DNA of 63,422 nucleotides, taken from positions 1 to 63,422 of the forward strand of contig CAKRDD010000022.1 of NCBI GenBank assembly GCA_934309345.1, given 5' to 3'. This stretch comes from an uncultured Mediterraneibacter sp. (GTDB lineage: Bacteria; Bacillota; Clostridia; Lachnospirales; Lachnospiraceae). Shown in pieces: positions 25,830 to 33,769 of the stretch; position 1 is the stretch's first letter, and every line of letters starts with the position of its first letter. Position numbers and translations under genes: made by a program. Under the pieces are notes generated by a model, which was not told the DNA's origin, searched no databases, and was given only the letters and a program-made list of their open reading frames with translations.

Positions 25830-26888
25830 ATGGCGATAGAAGTAAAGATTCAGAGAAAACTGAATACATTTGAGCTGAACATAGATTTTAAAAGTGATTC
25901 TAAACGAATCGGAATCCTCGGCGCATCCGGATGCGGAAAGAGCATGACACTCAAGAGTATTGCCGGAATCGAGCCACCGGAGAGTGGGCTGATCAAGATT
26001 GAAGGAAAGACAGTTTACGACAGTGAAAATAAAGTGAATTTAAAACCACAGAAGCGTAACATCGGCTATCTGTTTCAGAATTATGCACTTTTCCCGACAA
26101 TGACGGTGGAAAAAAACATTGCCGCCGGATTAAAAGGGAAAAAGCAGGAGAATGCAAAGCGTGTGCGTGAGATGATTGAGAAATTTCAGCTGACAGGACT
26201 GGAAAAACGATTCCCATCGGAGCTTTCCGGAGGGCAGCAGCAGAGGGTAGCCCTTGCGAGAATCATGGTTTACAAACCAGATGTGATCCTCTTAGATGAA
26301 CCATTTTCAGCACTTGATATGTATCTGAAGGATCGTCTGCAGCAGGAATTATTAGAGCTTCTTGAAGATTACGAAGGTACTGTGATCATGGTGTCTCACA
26401 GCAGAGACGAAGTGTACCGATTCAGCGAAGAACTGCTGATCATTGATCAGGGACAGATTGTGGCAGCAGGAAAGACGAAAGAACTGTTCCAGAATCCGCA
26501 GAGAAAAGAAGCGGCACGTCTGACCGGATGTAAGAATTTCACAAGAGCAGTTTATGTGGATGAGCATACGGCAGAACTGACAGACTGGGGGATTACATTA
26601 CATACAGAGCGAAGAAATATCCCGGAAAATATGAACTATATCGGTTATCGTGCACATGATTTTGTTCCGGTCTGGGGAGCATGTGGAAAGAATCAGATTC
26701 CATTTAGATTAGAGAGTAAAGCAGCACTTCCGTTTGAAGATAACTATTATCTGAAGCCTGCAAATGAAGCGGCAGATCCGTCTGTGATCTCCTGGTTTGT
26801 GCAGAGAGAGAATCAGGAGAAGATCAGGGAAAAAGGAATGCCGGATGCGCTGGAGATTGTGGAGGAAGATGTGTTGTTCCTGGAATAA
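25830..26888 (+). CDS. modC: Molybdate ABC transporter ATP-binding protein
   Basis: A 352-residue ABC ATPase. Walker A GASGCGKS near residue 32, Q-loop LFQNYALFP, signature LSGGQQQRVALAR, Walker B VILLDEPFSALD and the H-loop MVSHSRDE are all intact. The C-terminal 110 residues correspond to the accessory domain, but the usual molybdate-binding Mop/TOBE repeat is not clearly recognisable, so feedback inhibition by molybdate is uncertain. It ends the modABC operon. Separate from the MATE gene downstream, which has its own promoter. Confidence 0.94.
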   Translation: MAIEVKIQRKLNTFELNIDFKSDSKRIGILGASGCGKSMTLKSIAGIEPPESGLIKIEGKTVYDSENKVNLKPQKRNIGYLFQNYALFPTMTVEKNIAAGLKGKKQENAKRVREMIEKFQLTGLEKRFPSELSGGQQQRVALARIMVYKPDVILLDEPFSALDMYLKDRLQQELLELLEDYEGTVIMVSHSRDEVYRFSEELLIIDQGQIVAAGKTKELFQNPQRKEAARLTGCKNFTRAVYVDEHTAELTDWGITLHTERRNIPENMNYIGYRAHDFVPVWGACGKNQIPFRLESKAALPFEDNYYLKPANEAADPSVISWFVQRENQEKIREKGMPDALEIVEEDVLFLE

Positions 26889-26962
26889 AATCTTCTCAAA
26901 TTGATGATTTTTTGAGCGAACCGTTACATTCTGAAAAAATTAAAAAACTCCTTTTCAGGATA

Positions 26963-26991
26963 TTTACATCAGGGAAAAACTAGTATATAAT
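26963..26991 (+). promoter_or_regulatory. Promoter of the MATE exporter gene
   Basis: TTTACA (26963-26968), 17-base spacer, TATAAT (26986-26991). Transcription would begin near 26998, just ahead of a long hairpin. Confidence 0.75.
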
Positions 26992-27012
26992 AAGCACGTT
27001 TTCGAAAAAAGA

Positions 27013-27071
27013 ACATCCCGTCCGTTGGTTACGAGACAACTCTTGTGAACAGTAATCAACGGACGGGATGT
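27013..27071 (+). promoter_or_regulatory. Long stem-loop in the 5' leader of the MATE gene
   Basis: ACATCCCGTCCGTTG (27013-27027) pairs perfectly with 27057-27071, and five more pairs (one G-U) extend the stem to 20 bp. The 19-base loop holds a small ACAA-CTC-TTGT hairpin. No U-run follows and 45 bases remain to the ATG, so it is a leader element rather than a terminator. Confidence 0.65.
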
Positions 27072-27115
27072 GTTATGTATGTAGTCACTGATAAATATGG
27101 AAAAGGAGGAGCAAA

Positions 27116-28483
27116 ATGAAATCAGTACAGAATGATATGACTGTTGGAAGCCCGATGAAGATGATCTTAAGTTTTACATTTCCCATCTTTCTGGGAAATG
27201 TCTTCCAGCAGTTTTATAATATGGCGGATGCTGTGATCGTAGGTAAGTTCGTTGGAACGAAAGCGCTTGCGGCAGTTGGAAGTACAGGAACGATCATGTT
27301 TCTGATCTATGGATTTGTAGTTGGAATGACAGCCGGATTTACTGTTCTCACAGCGCAGAAGTTCGGTGCGGGAGATATGCAGGGGATGCGGCGCACCGTT
27401 GCAGGGGCAGGAATCCTTTCGTTGTTGATCGGTCTGTTCCTTACGGTTACCTTTATGTTATTTATGAAACCACTTTTGCATCTGATGAATACTCCGTCAG
27501 ATATTTTTTCAGATGCATATAAGTATATTATGATCGTCAGCGGAGGAATCCTGGCGCAGATGCTTTATAACTTGTTATCCAGTATTCTAAGAGCACTTGG
27601 AAACAGTAAGATTCCGTTGTATTTTCTGATCATAAGCGCATTGCTGAATATCGTGCTTGACCTGGTGTTGATCATTGTATTTCAGATGGGCGCACCGGGA
27701 GCGGCAATCGCGACAGTAGTGGCGCAGGGAGTATCCGGTGTACTCTGTCTCATTTATATTATGTGGAAGATTCCGCTTCTTCATCTGAAGAAGGAAGACT
27801 GGCATGTCGGTGGACAGATTTATGCGATCCAGCTGAAGATTGGACTTCCGATGGCTCTGCAGTATTCTATCACTGCAATCGGAACAATGATGGTTCAGTC
27901 TGCCCTGAACATTTTAGGTTCTACGCTTGTAGCGGCATTTACTGCGGCAAGTAAGATCGAGCAGGTTGTTACACAGGCATATGTAGCGATGGGAACGACG
28001 ATGGCAACTTACGGAGCTCAGAATATCGGAGCCGGAAATGTACCAAGAATCCGTCAGGGATTCAAGGCTTGTACGATTCTTGGTATCGGTTACTCTCTGG
28101 TTGCAGCAACATTTATTATGACAATAGGAAAATATATGACTTACCTGTTTGTATCTGAAGATGTGGATATAATTATGAGTTCGGTGGATATCTATCTGAA
28201 ATGTATCGGATTTTTCTTTATTCCGCTTGCAATCGTGAATATCTACAGAAATGGAATCCAGGGACTCGGATACGGACTGCTGCCGATGATGGCCGGTGTT
28301 GCTGAACTGATCGGAAGAGGTGTGGTAGCACGGATCGCAGCAAGAGAGAGAAGTTATCTTGGTGTCTGCCTGGCCAGCCCGGCTGCATGGGTGCTGGCAG
28401 GAGGACTCCTGATCGCGATGTATTATTATATTATGAATGTACATATGAAGAAGCTGTTCGGGGATTATAATCAGAAGGTCTGA
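27116..28483 (+). CDS. MATE family multidrug/metabolite exporter
   Basis: A 455-residue, twelve-helix MATE protein. Family features are the N-terminal PMKMILSFTFPIFLGNVFQQFYNMADAVIVGKFVG in two blocks, SSILRALGNSKIPLY and the second-half repeat IGLPMALQYSITAIGTMMVQS. MATE proteins export cationic drugs or metabolites using sodium or proton gradients; the substrate is unknown. ATG 27116 follows AAAGGAGG. Its stop codon overlaps the end of the convergent small gene by 13 bases. The structured leader suggests substrate- or stress-responsive expression (inference). Confidence 0.9.
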   Translation: MKSVQNDMTVGSPMKMILSFTFPIFLGNVFQQFYNMADAVIVGKFVGTKALAAVGSTGTIMFLIYGFVVGMTAGFTVLTAQKFGAGDMQGMRRTVAGAGILSLLIGLFLTVTFMLFMKPLLHLMNTPSDIFSDAYKYIMIVSGGILAQMLYNLLSSILRALGNSKIPLYFLIISALLNIVLDLVLIIVFQMGAPGAAIATVVAQGVSGVLCLIYIMWKIPLLHLKKEDWHVGGQIYAIQLKIGLPMALQYSITAIGTMMVQSALNILGSTLVAAFTAASKIEQVVTQAYVAMGTTMATYGAQNIGAGNVPRIRQGFKACTILGIGYSLVAATFIMTIGKYMTYLFVSEDVDIIMSSVDIYLKCIGFFFIPLAIVNIYRNGIQGLGYGLLPMMAGVAELIGRGVVARIAARERSYLGVCLASPAAWVLAGGLLIAMYYYIMNVHMKKLFGDYNQKV

Positions 28484-28785
28484 TTATTTACAATGTGCAT
28501 CGCATCACGGCTTGCATTCATCCACTTTGACTTTTCAGCCTCAAAGCGTTCAAAAAGCCAGGCAATGGCTTCATCCATCCCCTCATCGGAGAGAGGAAAG
28601 GTTTTTTGTTCTTTCTCTTCTTCCGGTGTGTCTTCAAAGCACCACGGTTCTGGATAAATAAACACAGTGAAGGTTGTGCTGCTTTTTCCGTCATCTCCGC
28701 GGAAGAAGTAGCGCATTCCGTGATGCGTACCTGAAAATGGTTCTTTCTTAAGTCCCCCGTAAGGGATTAGTTTTTTATCGATCAT
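28471..28785 (-). CDS. Small conserved hypothetical protein
   Basis: A 104-residue soluble protein (MIDKKLIPYGGLKK...) that I do not recognise. It is acidic-aromatic, with KSSTTFTVFIYPEPWCFEDTPEEEK and a C-terminal helix WLFERFEAEKSKW. ATG 28785 is preferred over the longer frame starting at 28854 because AAAGGA lies upstream and the extra N-terminus is basic and unlikely. It is convergent with, and overlaps by 13 bases, the MATE gene. Confidence 0.6.
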   Translation of the reverse strand: MIDKKLIPYGGLKKEPFSGTHHGMRYFFRGDDGKSSTTFTVFIYPEPWCFEDTPEEEKEQKTFPLSDEGMDEAIAWLFERFEAEKSKWMNASRDAMHIVNNQTF

Positions 28786-28840
28786 AGTGATACAATGTCC
28801 TTTCGAAAAAAAGCGTTTTGTTCTGTTATTGTATTTTTGA

Positions 28841-28872
28841 AAAAATGAAGCCAATGGTCTGGCTTCATTTTT
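28841..28872. terminator. Rho-independent terminator of the ABC binding-protein gene
   Basis: AAAAATGAAGCCA pairs with TGGCTTCATTTTT around a 6-base loop; A- and T-runs on both sides allow function on either strand, chiefly for the leftward gene ending at 28910. Confidence 0.85.
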
Positions 28873-28909
28873 ATTATAGTGGAATGCGCTTTCTTCTGCA
28901 AGAAATGAT

Positions 28910-29980
28910 TTATTCTAAAGCTTTTTTGGCAAATTCAGTTGTGACAAGTTTTTCATAAGGAGCGCGTGAATCCAGTTCTCCGGCACTTTCCAGAATATCC
29001 TGAAGCAATTCGAAACTTTCTTTCTCAAATATAAGATCTGCTTTCCAGGTGTTCTGTTCATAATAACGTTTTACAATCGCTGTGATGGTTTTAAGATCTG
29101 TTTCAGGAAATTGTGGGGCAATCACGGAAGCAATCTCCTCTGGCGTGTGAATCTGAACAAAGTCCATACCTTTTTGAAGCGCATTTGTAAAGGATTGGAT
29201 GATCTCAGGATGTTTGTCGAGATAGCTCTTCTTTGCACTGTAGGCAGTGTAAGGAACATAGCCACTGTCAGTACCAAGTGAAGCAACAACATATCCTTTT
29301 CCTTCCGTTTCCAAAGCGGTTGCACTTGGCTCGAATTCAACAGTAAAGTCTCCGCTTCCCTCTGAAAATGCGGCAGCAGTGGAACCAAAATCAATTCCCT
29401 GGTTGATGTTGAGGTCTGTTTGTGGATCAATTCCATTTTGCTTTAAGATATATTCAAATACCATTTCCGGCATACCACCTTTTCTACCACCAAGAACATC
29501 TTTCCCTTTTAAATCTGTCCATTTGAAATCTTTCATCTCTTCCCTGGCAACAAGAAAATTACCGGCGCGCTGAGTCAGTTGGGCAAAGTTAACAACAGAG
29601 TCGTTAGCACCTTCGTTATATGTGTAGATGGATGCTTCGGATCCCATGAATCCAATATCAGCTTCACCGGAGATGACAGCAGTCATTGTTTTATCGGCTC
29701 CAAAACCAGTTATGAGAGTGAGTTCAATTCCCTCATCTTCAAAATATCCATTTTCAATGGCAACATACATAGGGGCATAGAAGATGGAATGGGCTACCTC
29801 GTTCAATGTCACAGAGACAGGAGCAGAACGGGCGTCTGATCTGGTTGTGTTGGAGCCGGTTTCAGTTGTGTCGGTTTTAGAATTTGCATCATTATCTTTA
29901 GCAGAATCAGAACCGCAGGCTGATAACAGTCCAACAGTCAGAGCAGAAGCGAGAATTACGGAAATCAATTTCTTTTTCAT
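28910..29980 (-). CDS. ABC transporter substrate-binding lipoprotein, NMT1/SsuA-like
   Basis: A 356-residue lipoprotein: signal sequence with lipobox LLSAC at residues 18-22, a Ser/Thr-rich tether, then an NMT1/OpuAC-like binding domain (VTLNEVAHSIFYAPMYVAIENGYF, ELTLITGFGADKTM, GEADIGFMGSEAS). Relatives bind sulfonates, nitrate, thiamine precursors or riboflavin. No permease or ATPase gene is adjacent, so it is an orphan that must share a transporter elsewhere. It is transcribed away from the Xre regulator gene, which may control it (inference). Ligand unknown. Confidence 0.85.
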   Translation of the reverse strand: MKKKLISVILASALTVGLLSACGSDSAKDNDANSKTDTTETGSNTTRSDARSAPVSVTLNEVAHSIFYAPMYVAIENGYFEDEGIELTLITGFGADKTMTAVISGEADIGFMGSEASIYTYNEGANDSVVNFAQLTQRAGNFLVAREEMKDFKWTDLKGKDVLGGRKGGMPEMVFEYILKQNGIDPQTDLNINQGIDFGSTAAAFSEGSGDFTVEFEPSATALETEGKGYVVASLGTDSGYVPYTAYSAKKSYLDKHPEIIQSFTNALQKGMDFVQIHTPEEIASVIAPQFPETDLKTITAIVKRYYEQNTWKADLIFEKESFELLQDILESAGELDSRAPYEKLVTTEFAKKALE

Positions 29981-30068
29981 AAATCCTCCAGAGTGATATA
30001 AGATTCTCGTTTAAAATATGCAAGAAAAAAGAATAGGTGCCAAATTCTACTCCAAAGGGGTGTTCATT

Positions 30069-30098
30069 TTGGGAAATATCCTTTATGCTTAGTATAAA
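30069..30098 (+). promoter_or_regulatory. Promoter of the Xre regulator gene
   Basis: TTGGGA (30069-30074), 18-base spacer, TATAAA (30093-30098). The -35 box is weak. Confidence 0.5.
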
Positions 30099-30117
30099 CA
30101 GAAAGTAGGTGAAGCAT

Positions 30118-31014
30118 ATGGATCTTGTTAAAATCGGAAAATATATTGCAGGGAAACGGAAAGCCCTGGGAATGACGCAGAAACAGCTTGCAGAAAAATT
30201 AAATATGAGTGACAAATCAGTATCAAAATGGGAAAGAGGCATTTGCTTACCTGATGTGTCGGTTTATATGGAACTATGTAAGATATTGGGAATCAGCATA
30301 AATGAATTTCTTGCAGGGGAGGATATTGACGCAGAAAATGTAGAAAAAAAGTCAGAAGACAACATTATACAAGTTGCGAAAGACAGTAAAAAGAAACAGA
30401 AAAATTTAAAAAGCATTTTAGCAGTGGTAACGACATTTACAGTGATTATGGTTCTGGTTTTAGGAGCAGTTTTCGTTCATAAGGTGATGCAGCCGAAGAA
30501 TTATATTACAGCAGTTGACCGGACAAGTGCAGAAATGAAAACCGCAGAATTATTGTCAGGAACAGATGGGGCATATCTTTTCAATTTTTATGCAAAAGAA
30601 GAGTATAAGACATTGACAATTTATTTGTCAGAGTATCAGTCGGGAAAATTGATCAATAAAAGTAAAGTGGCAGATCTGGACTATGATGGGATCGAATCGG
30701 CTAAAAGAGGTGTGATTGCTGTGATACCGGATTTTGAATTGTTTCGAGTGAAATTGATAGTAGCAGACGATTATTCCAAATGTTCTACAGATTTTCCGAT
30801 TCTGGAAGGTGTAGAAAACAGAGAATATTATGGGAGGAGTGCGACACAAGTGGAAGGCGAAGTTTCAATTCAGCAGGATACAGAACAGGGGCTGATGGCA
30901 TTGATTTATGGGGAAGATGGATTGGAAGCAATCCCGGTAAAAGAAATGGAGCAGGGAAATTTCAGGGAGAAGAATGATTATGTCTATTATCTGTCCTTCC
31001 GGTTTGGAAAATAA
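30118..31014 (+). CDS. Membrane-anchored Xre-family transcriptional regulator
   Basis: A 298-residue protein. Residues 1-60 are a Cro/C1-type helix-turn-helix (IGKYIAGKRKALGMTQKQ, then LNMSDKSVSKWERG and LPDVSVYMELCKILGIS). One transmembrane helix (near 101-122, SILAVVTTFTVIMVLVLGAV) follows a basic linker, and about 170 residues are extracytoplasmic. This layout suggests sensing outside the cell and DNA binding inside. ATG 30118 with AGGTGA seven bases upstream is preferred to the GTG at 30109. It diverges from an orphan ABC binding lipoprotein, a possible target or partner. Ligand unknown. Confidence 0.85.
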   Translation: MDLVKIGKYIAGKRKALGMTQKQLAEKLNMSDKSVSKWERGICLPDVSVYMELCKILGISINEFLAGEDIDAENVEKKSEDNIIQVAKDSKKKQKNLKSILAVVTTFTVIMVLVLGAVFVHKVMQPKNYITAVDRTSAEMKTAELLSGTDGAYLFNFYAKEEYKTLTIYLSEYQSGKLINKSKVADLDYDGIESAKRGVIAVIPDFELFRVKLIVADDYSKCSTDFPILEGVENREYYGRSATQVEGEVSIQQDTEQGLMALIYGEDGLEAIPVKEMEQGNFREKNDYVYYLSFRFGK

Positions 31015-31047
31015 TTACGTAAATAGAAATATGCGAGGTAAGATGAG

Positions 31048-31686
31048 ATGAAAACAAGAGAGGAAGCTGCTGCCTATGGATTAACTTTCCCGGACAGCTA
31101 TGAAGACAGGCCTTTCAAAGATCAACGATGGCAGGTGATCCGTGTAAAGCCGGGGAAAAAGATATTTTTGTGGATCTATGAGAAAGACGAATTGATTCAT
31201 TTGAATGTAAAGACGGATCCGAGATGGAGAGATTTCTGGCGTGCAGCGTATCCAGCAGTAATTCCTGGATATCATCAGAATAAAGAGCATTGGAACACAA
31301 TTATTTTGGATGGATCTGTTCCGGACAAGGATATTGAACGGATGATTGGTGAGAGCTATGATCTTGTGACAGACAGCCCTACGAAAAGGATCTATGAGGC
31401 CGTAAAACGGATTCCAAAAGGGCATGTGGCAACTTATAGACAGGTTGCGAAGATGGCAGGAAATGAAAAGATGTCAAGAGCAGTTGGAAATGCGCTTCAT
31501 AAGAATCCGGATCCGGATCACATTCCATGTTTCCGTGTTGTGAATGCGAAAGGCGAGCTTGCCGGAGCATTTGCATTTGGCGGAGCAGATGTACAGGCAG
31601 AGCTTTTGAGAGAAGACGGTGTGGAAGTAGTAGATGGAAAGGTTGATCTGACAAAGTATCAGATGGATGATCAGATGGAAGAGTAA
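31048..31686 (+). CDS. YjbR/MmcQ domain fused to an alkyltransferase (MGMT/ATL) domain
   Basis: A 212-residue fusion. The N-terminal 105 residues match the MmcQ/YjbR DNA-binding-like fold (YEDRPFKDQRWQVIRV, FLWIYEKDELIHLNVK). The C-terminal part, from residue 112, is the O6-alkylguanine transferase DNA-binding domain: VKRIPKGHVATYRQVAKMAG and MSRAVGNALHKNP. The active-site motif reads PCFRV: Cys161 is kept but the activating His is replaced by Phe162. It may repair or merely recognise alkylated guanine. RBS GAGG upstream; 33 bases after the Xre gene. Confidence 0.85.
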   Translation: MKTREEAAAYGLTFPDSYEDRPFKDQRWQVIRVKPGKKIFLWIYEKDELIHLNVKTDPRWRDFWRAAYPAVIPGYHQNKEHWNTIILDGSVPDKDIERMIGESYDLVTDSPTKRIYEAVKRIPKGHVATYRQVAKMAGNEKMSRAVGNALHKNPDPDHIPCFRVVNAKGELAGAFAFGGADVQAELLREDGVEVVDGKVDLTKYQMDDQMEE

Positions 31687-31736
31687 GATAGTACTGTTTC
31701 TTTTGGAAAAGATAGTGTATAATACTTATGAGTGAT

Positions 31737-31770
31737 TGCTGTTCACAAAATACTGCGAACAGCATCTTTG
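31737..31770 (+). terminator. Probable terminator after the YjbR-MGMT gene
   Basis: TGCTGTTC (31737-31744) pairs with GAACAGCA (31757-31764), followed by TCTTTGT. A TATAAT-like box at 31718-31723 just before it suggests a promoter for the next gene as well. Confidence 0.55.
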
Positions 31771-31859
31771 TATAGTGCAAAGTGCAGGAAAGAATACATC
31801 ATTATGGTTTCGCTTTTGAAGGCAAAAAAGTCCTGATCGGATAAGAAATGGAGAAATGA

Positions 31860-32816
31860 ATGAAAATTAAGAAAGTGGCAGTCCTCGGTGCCGGAGCAGT
31901 AGGCTCTTATGTAATCTGGGGATTATCGAGCAGAAATGACATAGAGCTTGGAGTGATCGCAGAAGGAGAACGAGCAGAGAGACTGAAACAGAATGGATGC
32001 ACAATTAACGGAAAAATATACCATCCCGAAGTATGGAACCCCGGGGAAACAGACGCTGTTGATCTACTGATTGTTGCATTGAAGTATGGCTCGCTTTCGG
32101 TGGCATTGGAAAGTATTCAGAAAACGACCTCAGAGAATACGGTAATTATGAGTTTGATGAATGGTGTAGACAGTGAAGAGATTATTGCGGAAAAAGTAGG
32201 AGAGGAGCATCTTCTTCCGGCAGTGATCAAGGTCGCTTCACATAAGGAAGAAGATGGCTATCATTTTGATCCTGAGACAACGATCGGAATTATTTTTGGC
32301 GAACTTACTGCACCTTACGATAGTGAGCGCATCCGGGCAATCGAAGAACTGTTCAATGATACCGGAATTCATTTCCGGGCGACAGAGTATGCAAGAGAAG
32401 AGATGTGGAGCAAGTTCCGGCTGAATGTCTGTAACAATCTTCCACAGGCAATTCTCGGCGCGGGAGTTGGATGTTACCGTGACAGTGTGCATATGAAGGC
32501 AATCAGTGATGGGCTGAAAGGAGAACTGGAAGCAATTGCACAGGCGAAAGGGATTGATCTGAGTAAGACTGAGGCATCTTCCGGGCGTGGAAGTGCAGTA
32601 CCACCATCTGCGCGTTATTCTACTTTACAGGATTTGGATGCAGGAAGACACACAGAGATTGATATGTTCTCAGGTGCACTGATCCGTATGGGAAAGGAAC
32701 TTGGAATTCCGACACCGTATAATGAGTATACATATCATATGATTAAAGCACTAGAAGAGAAAAATGACGGACGGTTTAATTATACAGGAAATGAGGAACC
32801 GACCTGGTCAAAATAA
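31860..32816 (+). CDS. Ketopantoate reductase family protein
   Basis: A 318-residue NADP-dependent reductase of the ApbA/PanE family. The nucleotide fold starts at VAVLGAGAVGSYVIWGL; the catalytic Lys is likely in WSKFRLNVCNNLPQAILG, and SGRGSAVPPSARYSTLQDLDAG resembles the C-terminal substrate region. PanE makes pantoate for coenzyme A, but several paralogues act on other 2-keto acids, and no panB or panC is adjacent, so panE identity is only probable. A short conserved gene follows within 40 bases. Confidence 0.8.
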   Translation: MKIKKVAVLGAGAVGSYVIWGLSSRNDIELGVIAEGERAERLKQNGCTINGKIYHPEVWNPGETDAVDLLIVALKYGSLSVALESIQKTTSENTVIMSLMNGVDSEEIIAEKVGEEHLLPAVIKVASHKEEDGYHFDPETTIGIIFGELTAPYDSERIRAIEELFNDTGIHFRATEYAREEMWSKFRLNVCNNLPQAILGAGVGCYRDSVHMKAISDGLKGELEAIAQAKGIDLSKTEASSGRGSAVPPSARYSTLQDLDAGRHTEIDMFSGALIRMGKELGIPTPYNEYTYHMIKALEEKNDGRFNYTGNEEPTWSK

Positions 32817-32853
32817 TAGAGTGATTCATGACAACAGAAAGGACAATAAGAAA

Positions 32854-33114
32854 ATGAAAGAATTATACGAAGCAATCGAAGCAAAAATTAAAGCAAGCGG
32901 TTATCCGAGAGCAATCTCCGGAGAAGATGTATACAATGACATCTGTGATCAGATTGACGGAAAAGAGAATGGAAGTTATGTATTGTTATCCAAGTTCGAA
33001 GATGATGTGATCTTTGAATATCATATCACGATTCAGGATGAAGATTTCAACCTGGGGATTTTGACAATGCGAACACCGGAAGGAGTATTTGAAACAGATT
33101 TCGATGCGGAATAA
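32854..33114 (+). CDS. Small hypothetical protein
   Basis: An 86-residue acidic soluble protein (MKELYEAIEAKIKASGYPRA, ending TDFDAE) that I do not recognise. ATG 32854 is chosen because AAAGGA precedes it and the longer frame from 32764 would overlap the upstream gene. It lies 14 bases before the membrane protein gene, so the two may be co-expressed. Confidence 0.65.
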   Translation: MKELYEAIEAKIKASGYPRAISGEDVYNDICDQIDGKENGSYVLLSKFEDDVIFEYHITIQDEDFNLGILTMRTPEGVFETDFDAE

Positions 33115-33128
33115 AGGGGGAATATGTT

Positions 33129-33578
33129 ATGAAGAAAATCAGCAGAGTGTCAACTATAATCAGCGCGATCATACTGCTCATCTACGTCATCGTTCTTATC
33201 AGCATCTGGAGCAGGATCCCTGATACAGTACCGACACATTTTAATGCAGCAGGAGTGGCAGATAGTTATGGAAGTAAAAGAAGTCTTGTATTTGAACCAG
33301 TTCTTGCTGCATTTCTGCTGCTGTTCCTCTCATTGATGGAAAGAATTCCGGCAATCTGGAATTTTCCGGTGGCTGTTACAGAAGAGAACAGAGAGAGATT
33401 GTATAAGATTGCCCTGATAATGATGGGCGGGATTAAGGTTATGGTTACTGCCCTGCTGATTGATGGTGGAGTCAGCAGTCTTGTGGAAGGATATCCAATC
33501 TGGCCGATGTATATGATGCTTGGAGTGATGATGATACTGGTTATCGTATCGATTGTTCAGATGGTTCGGGCGAAATAG
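33129..33578 (+). CDS. DUF1648 domain membrane protein
   Basis: A 149-residue integral membrane protein with four predicted helices. The DUF1648 signature RIPDTVPTHFNAAGVADSYGSK is near residues 28-49, as in the N-terminal half of SdpI-type immunity/signal proteins. The rest of SdpI is missing, so it is a short stand-alone version. Function unknown; immunity or membrane-stress roles are known only for the larger relatives. RBS AAAGGGGGAA lies upstream. Confidence 0.75.
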   Translation: MKKISRVSTIISAIILLIYVIVLISIWSRIPDTVPTHFNAAGVADSYGSKRSLVFEPVLAAFLLLFLSLMERIPAIWNFPVAVTEENRERLYKIALIMMGGIKVMVTALLIDGGVSSLVEGYPIWPMYMMLGVMMILVIVSIVQMVRAK

Positions 33579-33665
33579 TGTGGAATAAGAAAACAATAAA
33601 AACCCTCTTGTGCAATATGTTTATCCAAAATATTAAAAAAATATAAAATTTATATAAAAATCTTC

Positions 33666-33694
33666 TTGAATTTAGCGTGATGAAGTGTTAAACT
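33666..33694 (+). promoter_or_regulatory. Candidate promoter of cstA
   Basis: TTGAAT (33666-33671), 17-base spacer, TAAACT (33689-33694), in a very AT-rich 190-base gap. The predicted leader is about 70 bases. Confidence 0.45.
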
Positions 33695-33769
33695 CTTAAC
33701 ATAAAAACAGAGTGCGATCTATTTATTGACGAGAGCATCTGGATTATAGTTAAGAAAGAAGGAAAGAAA

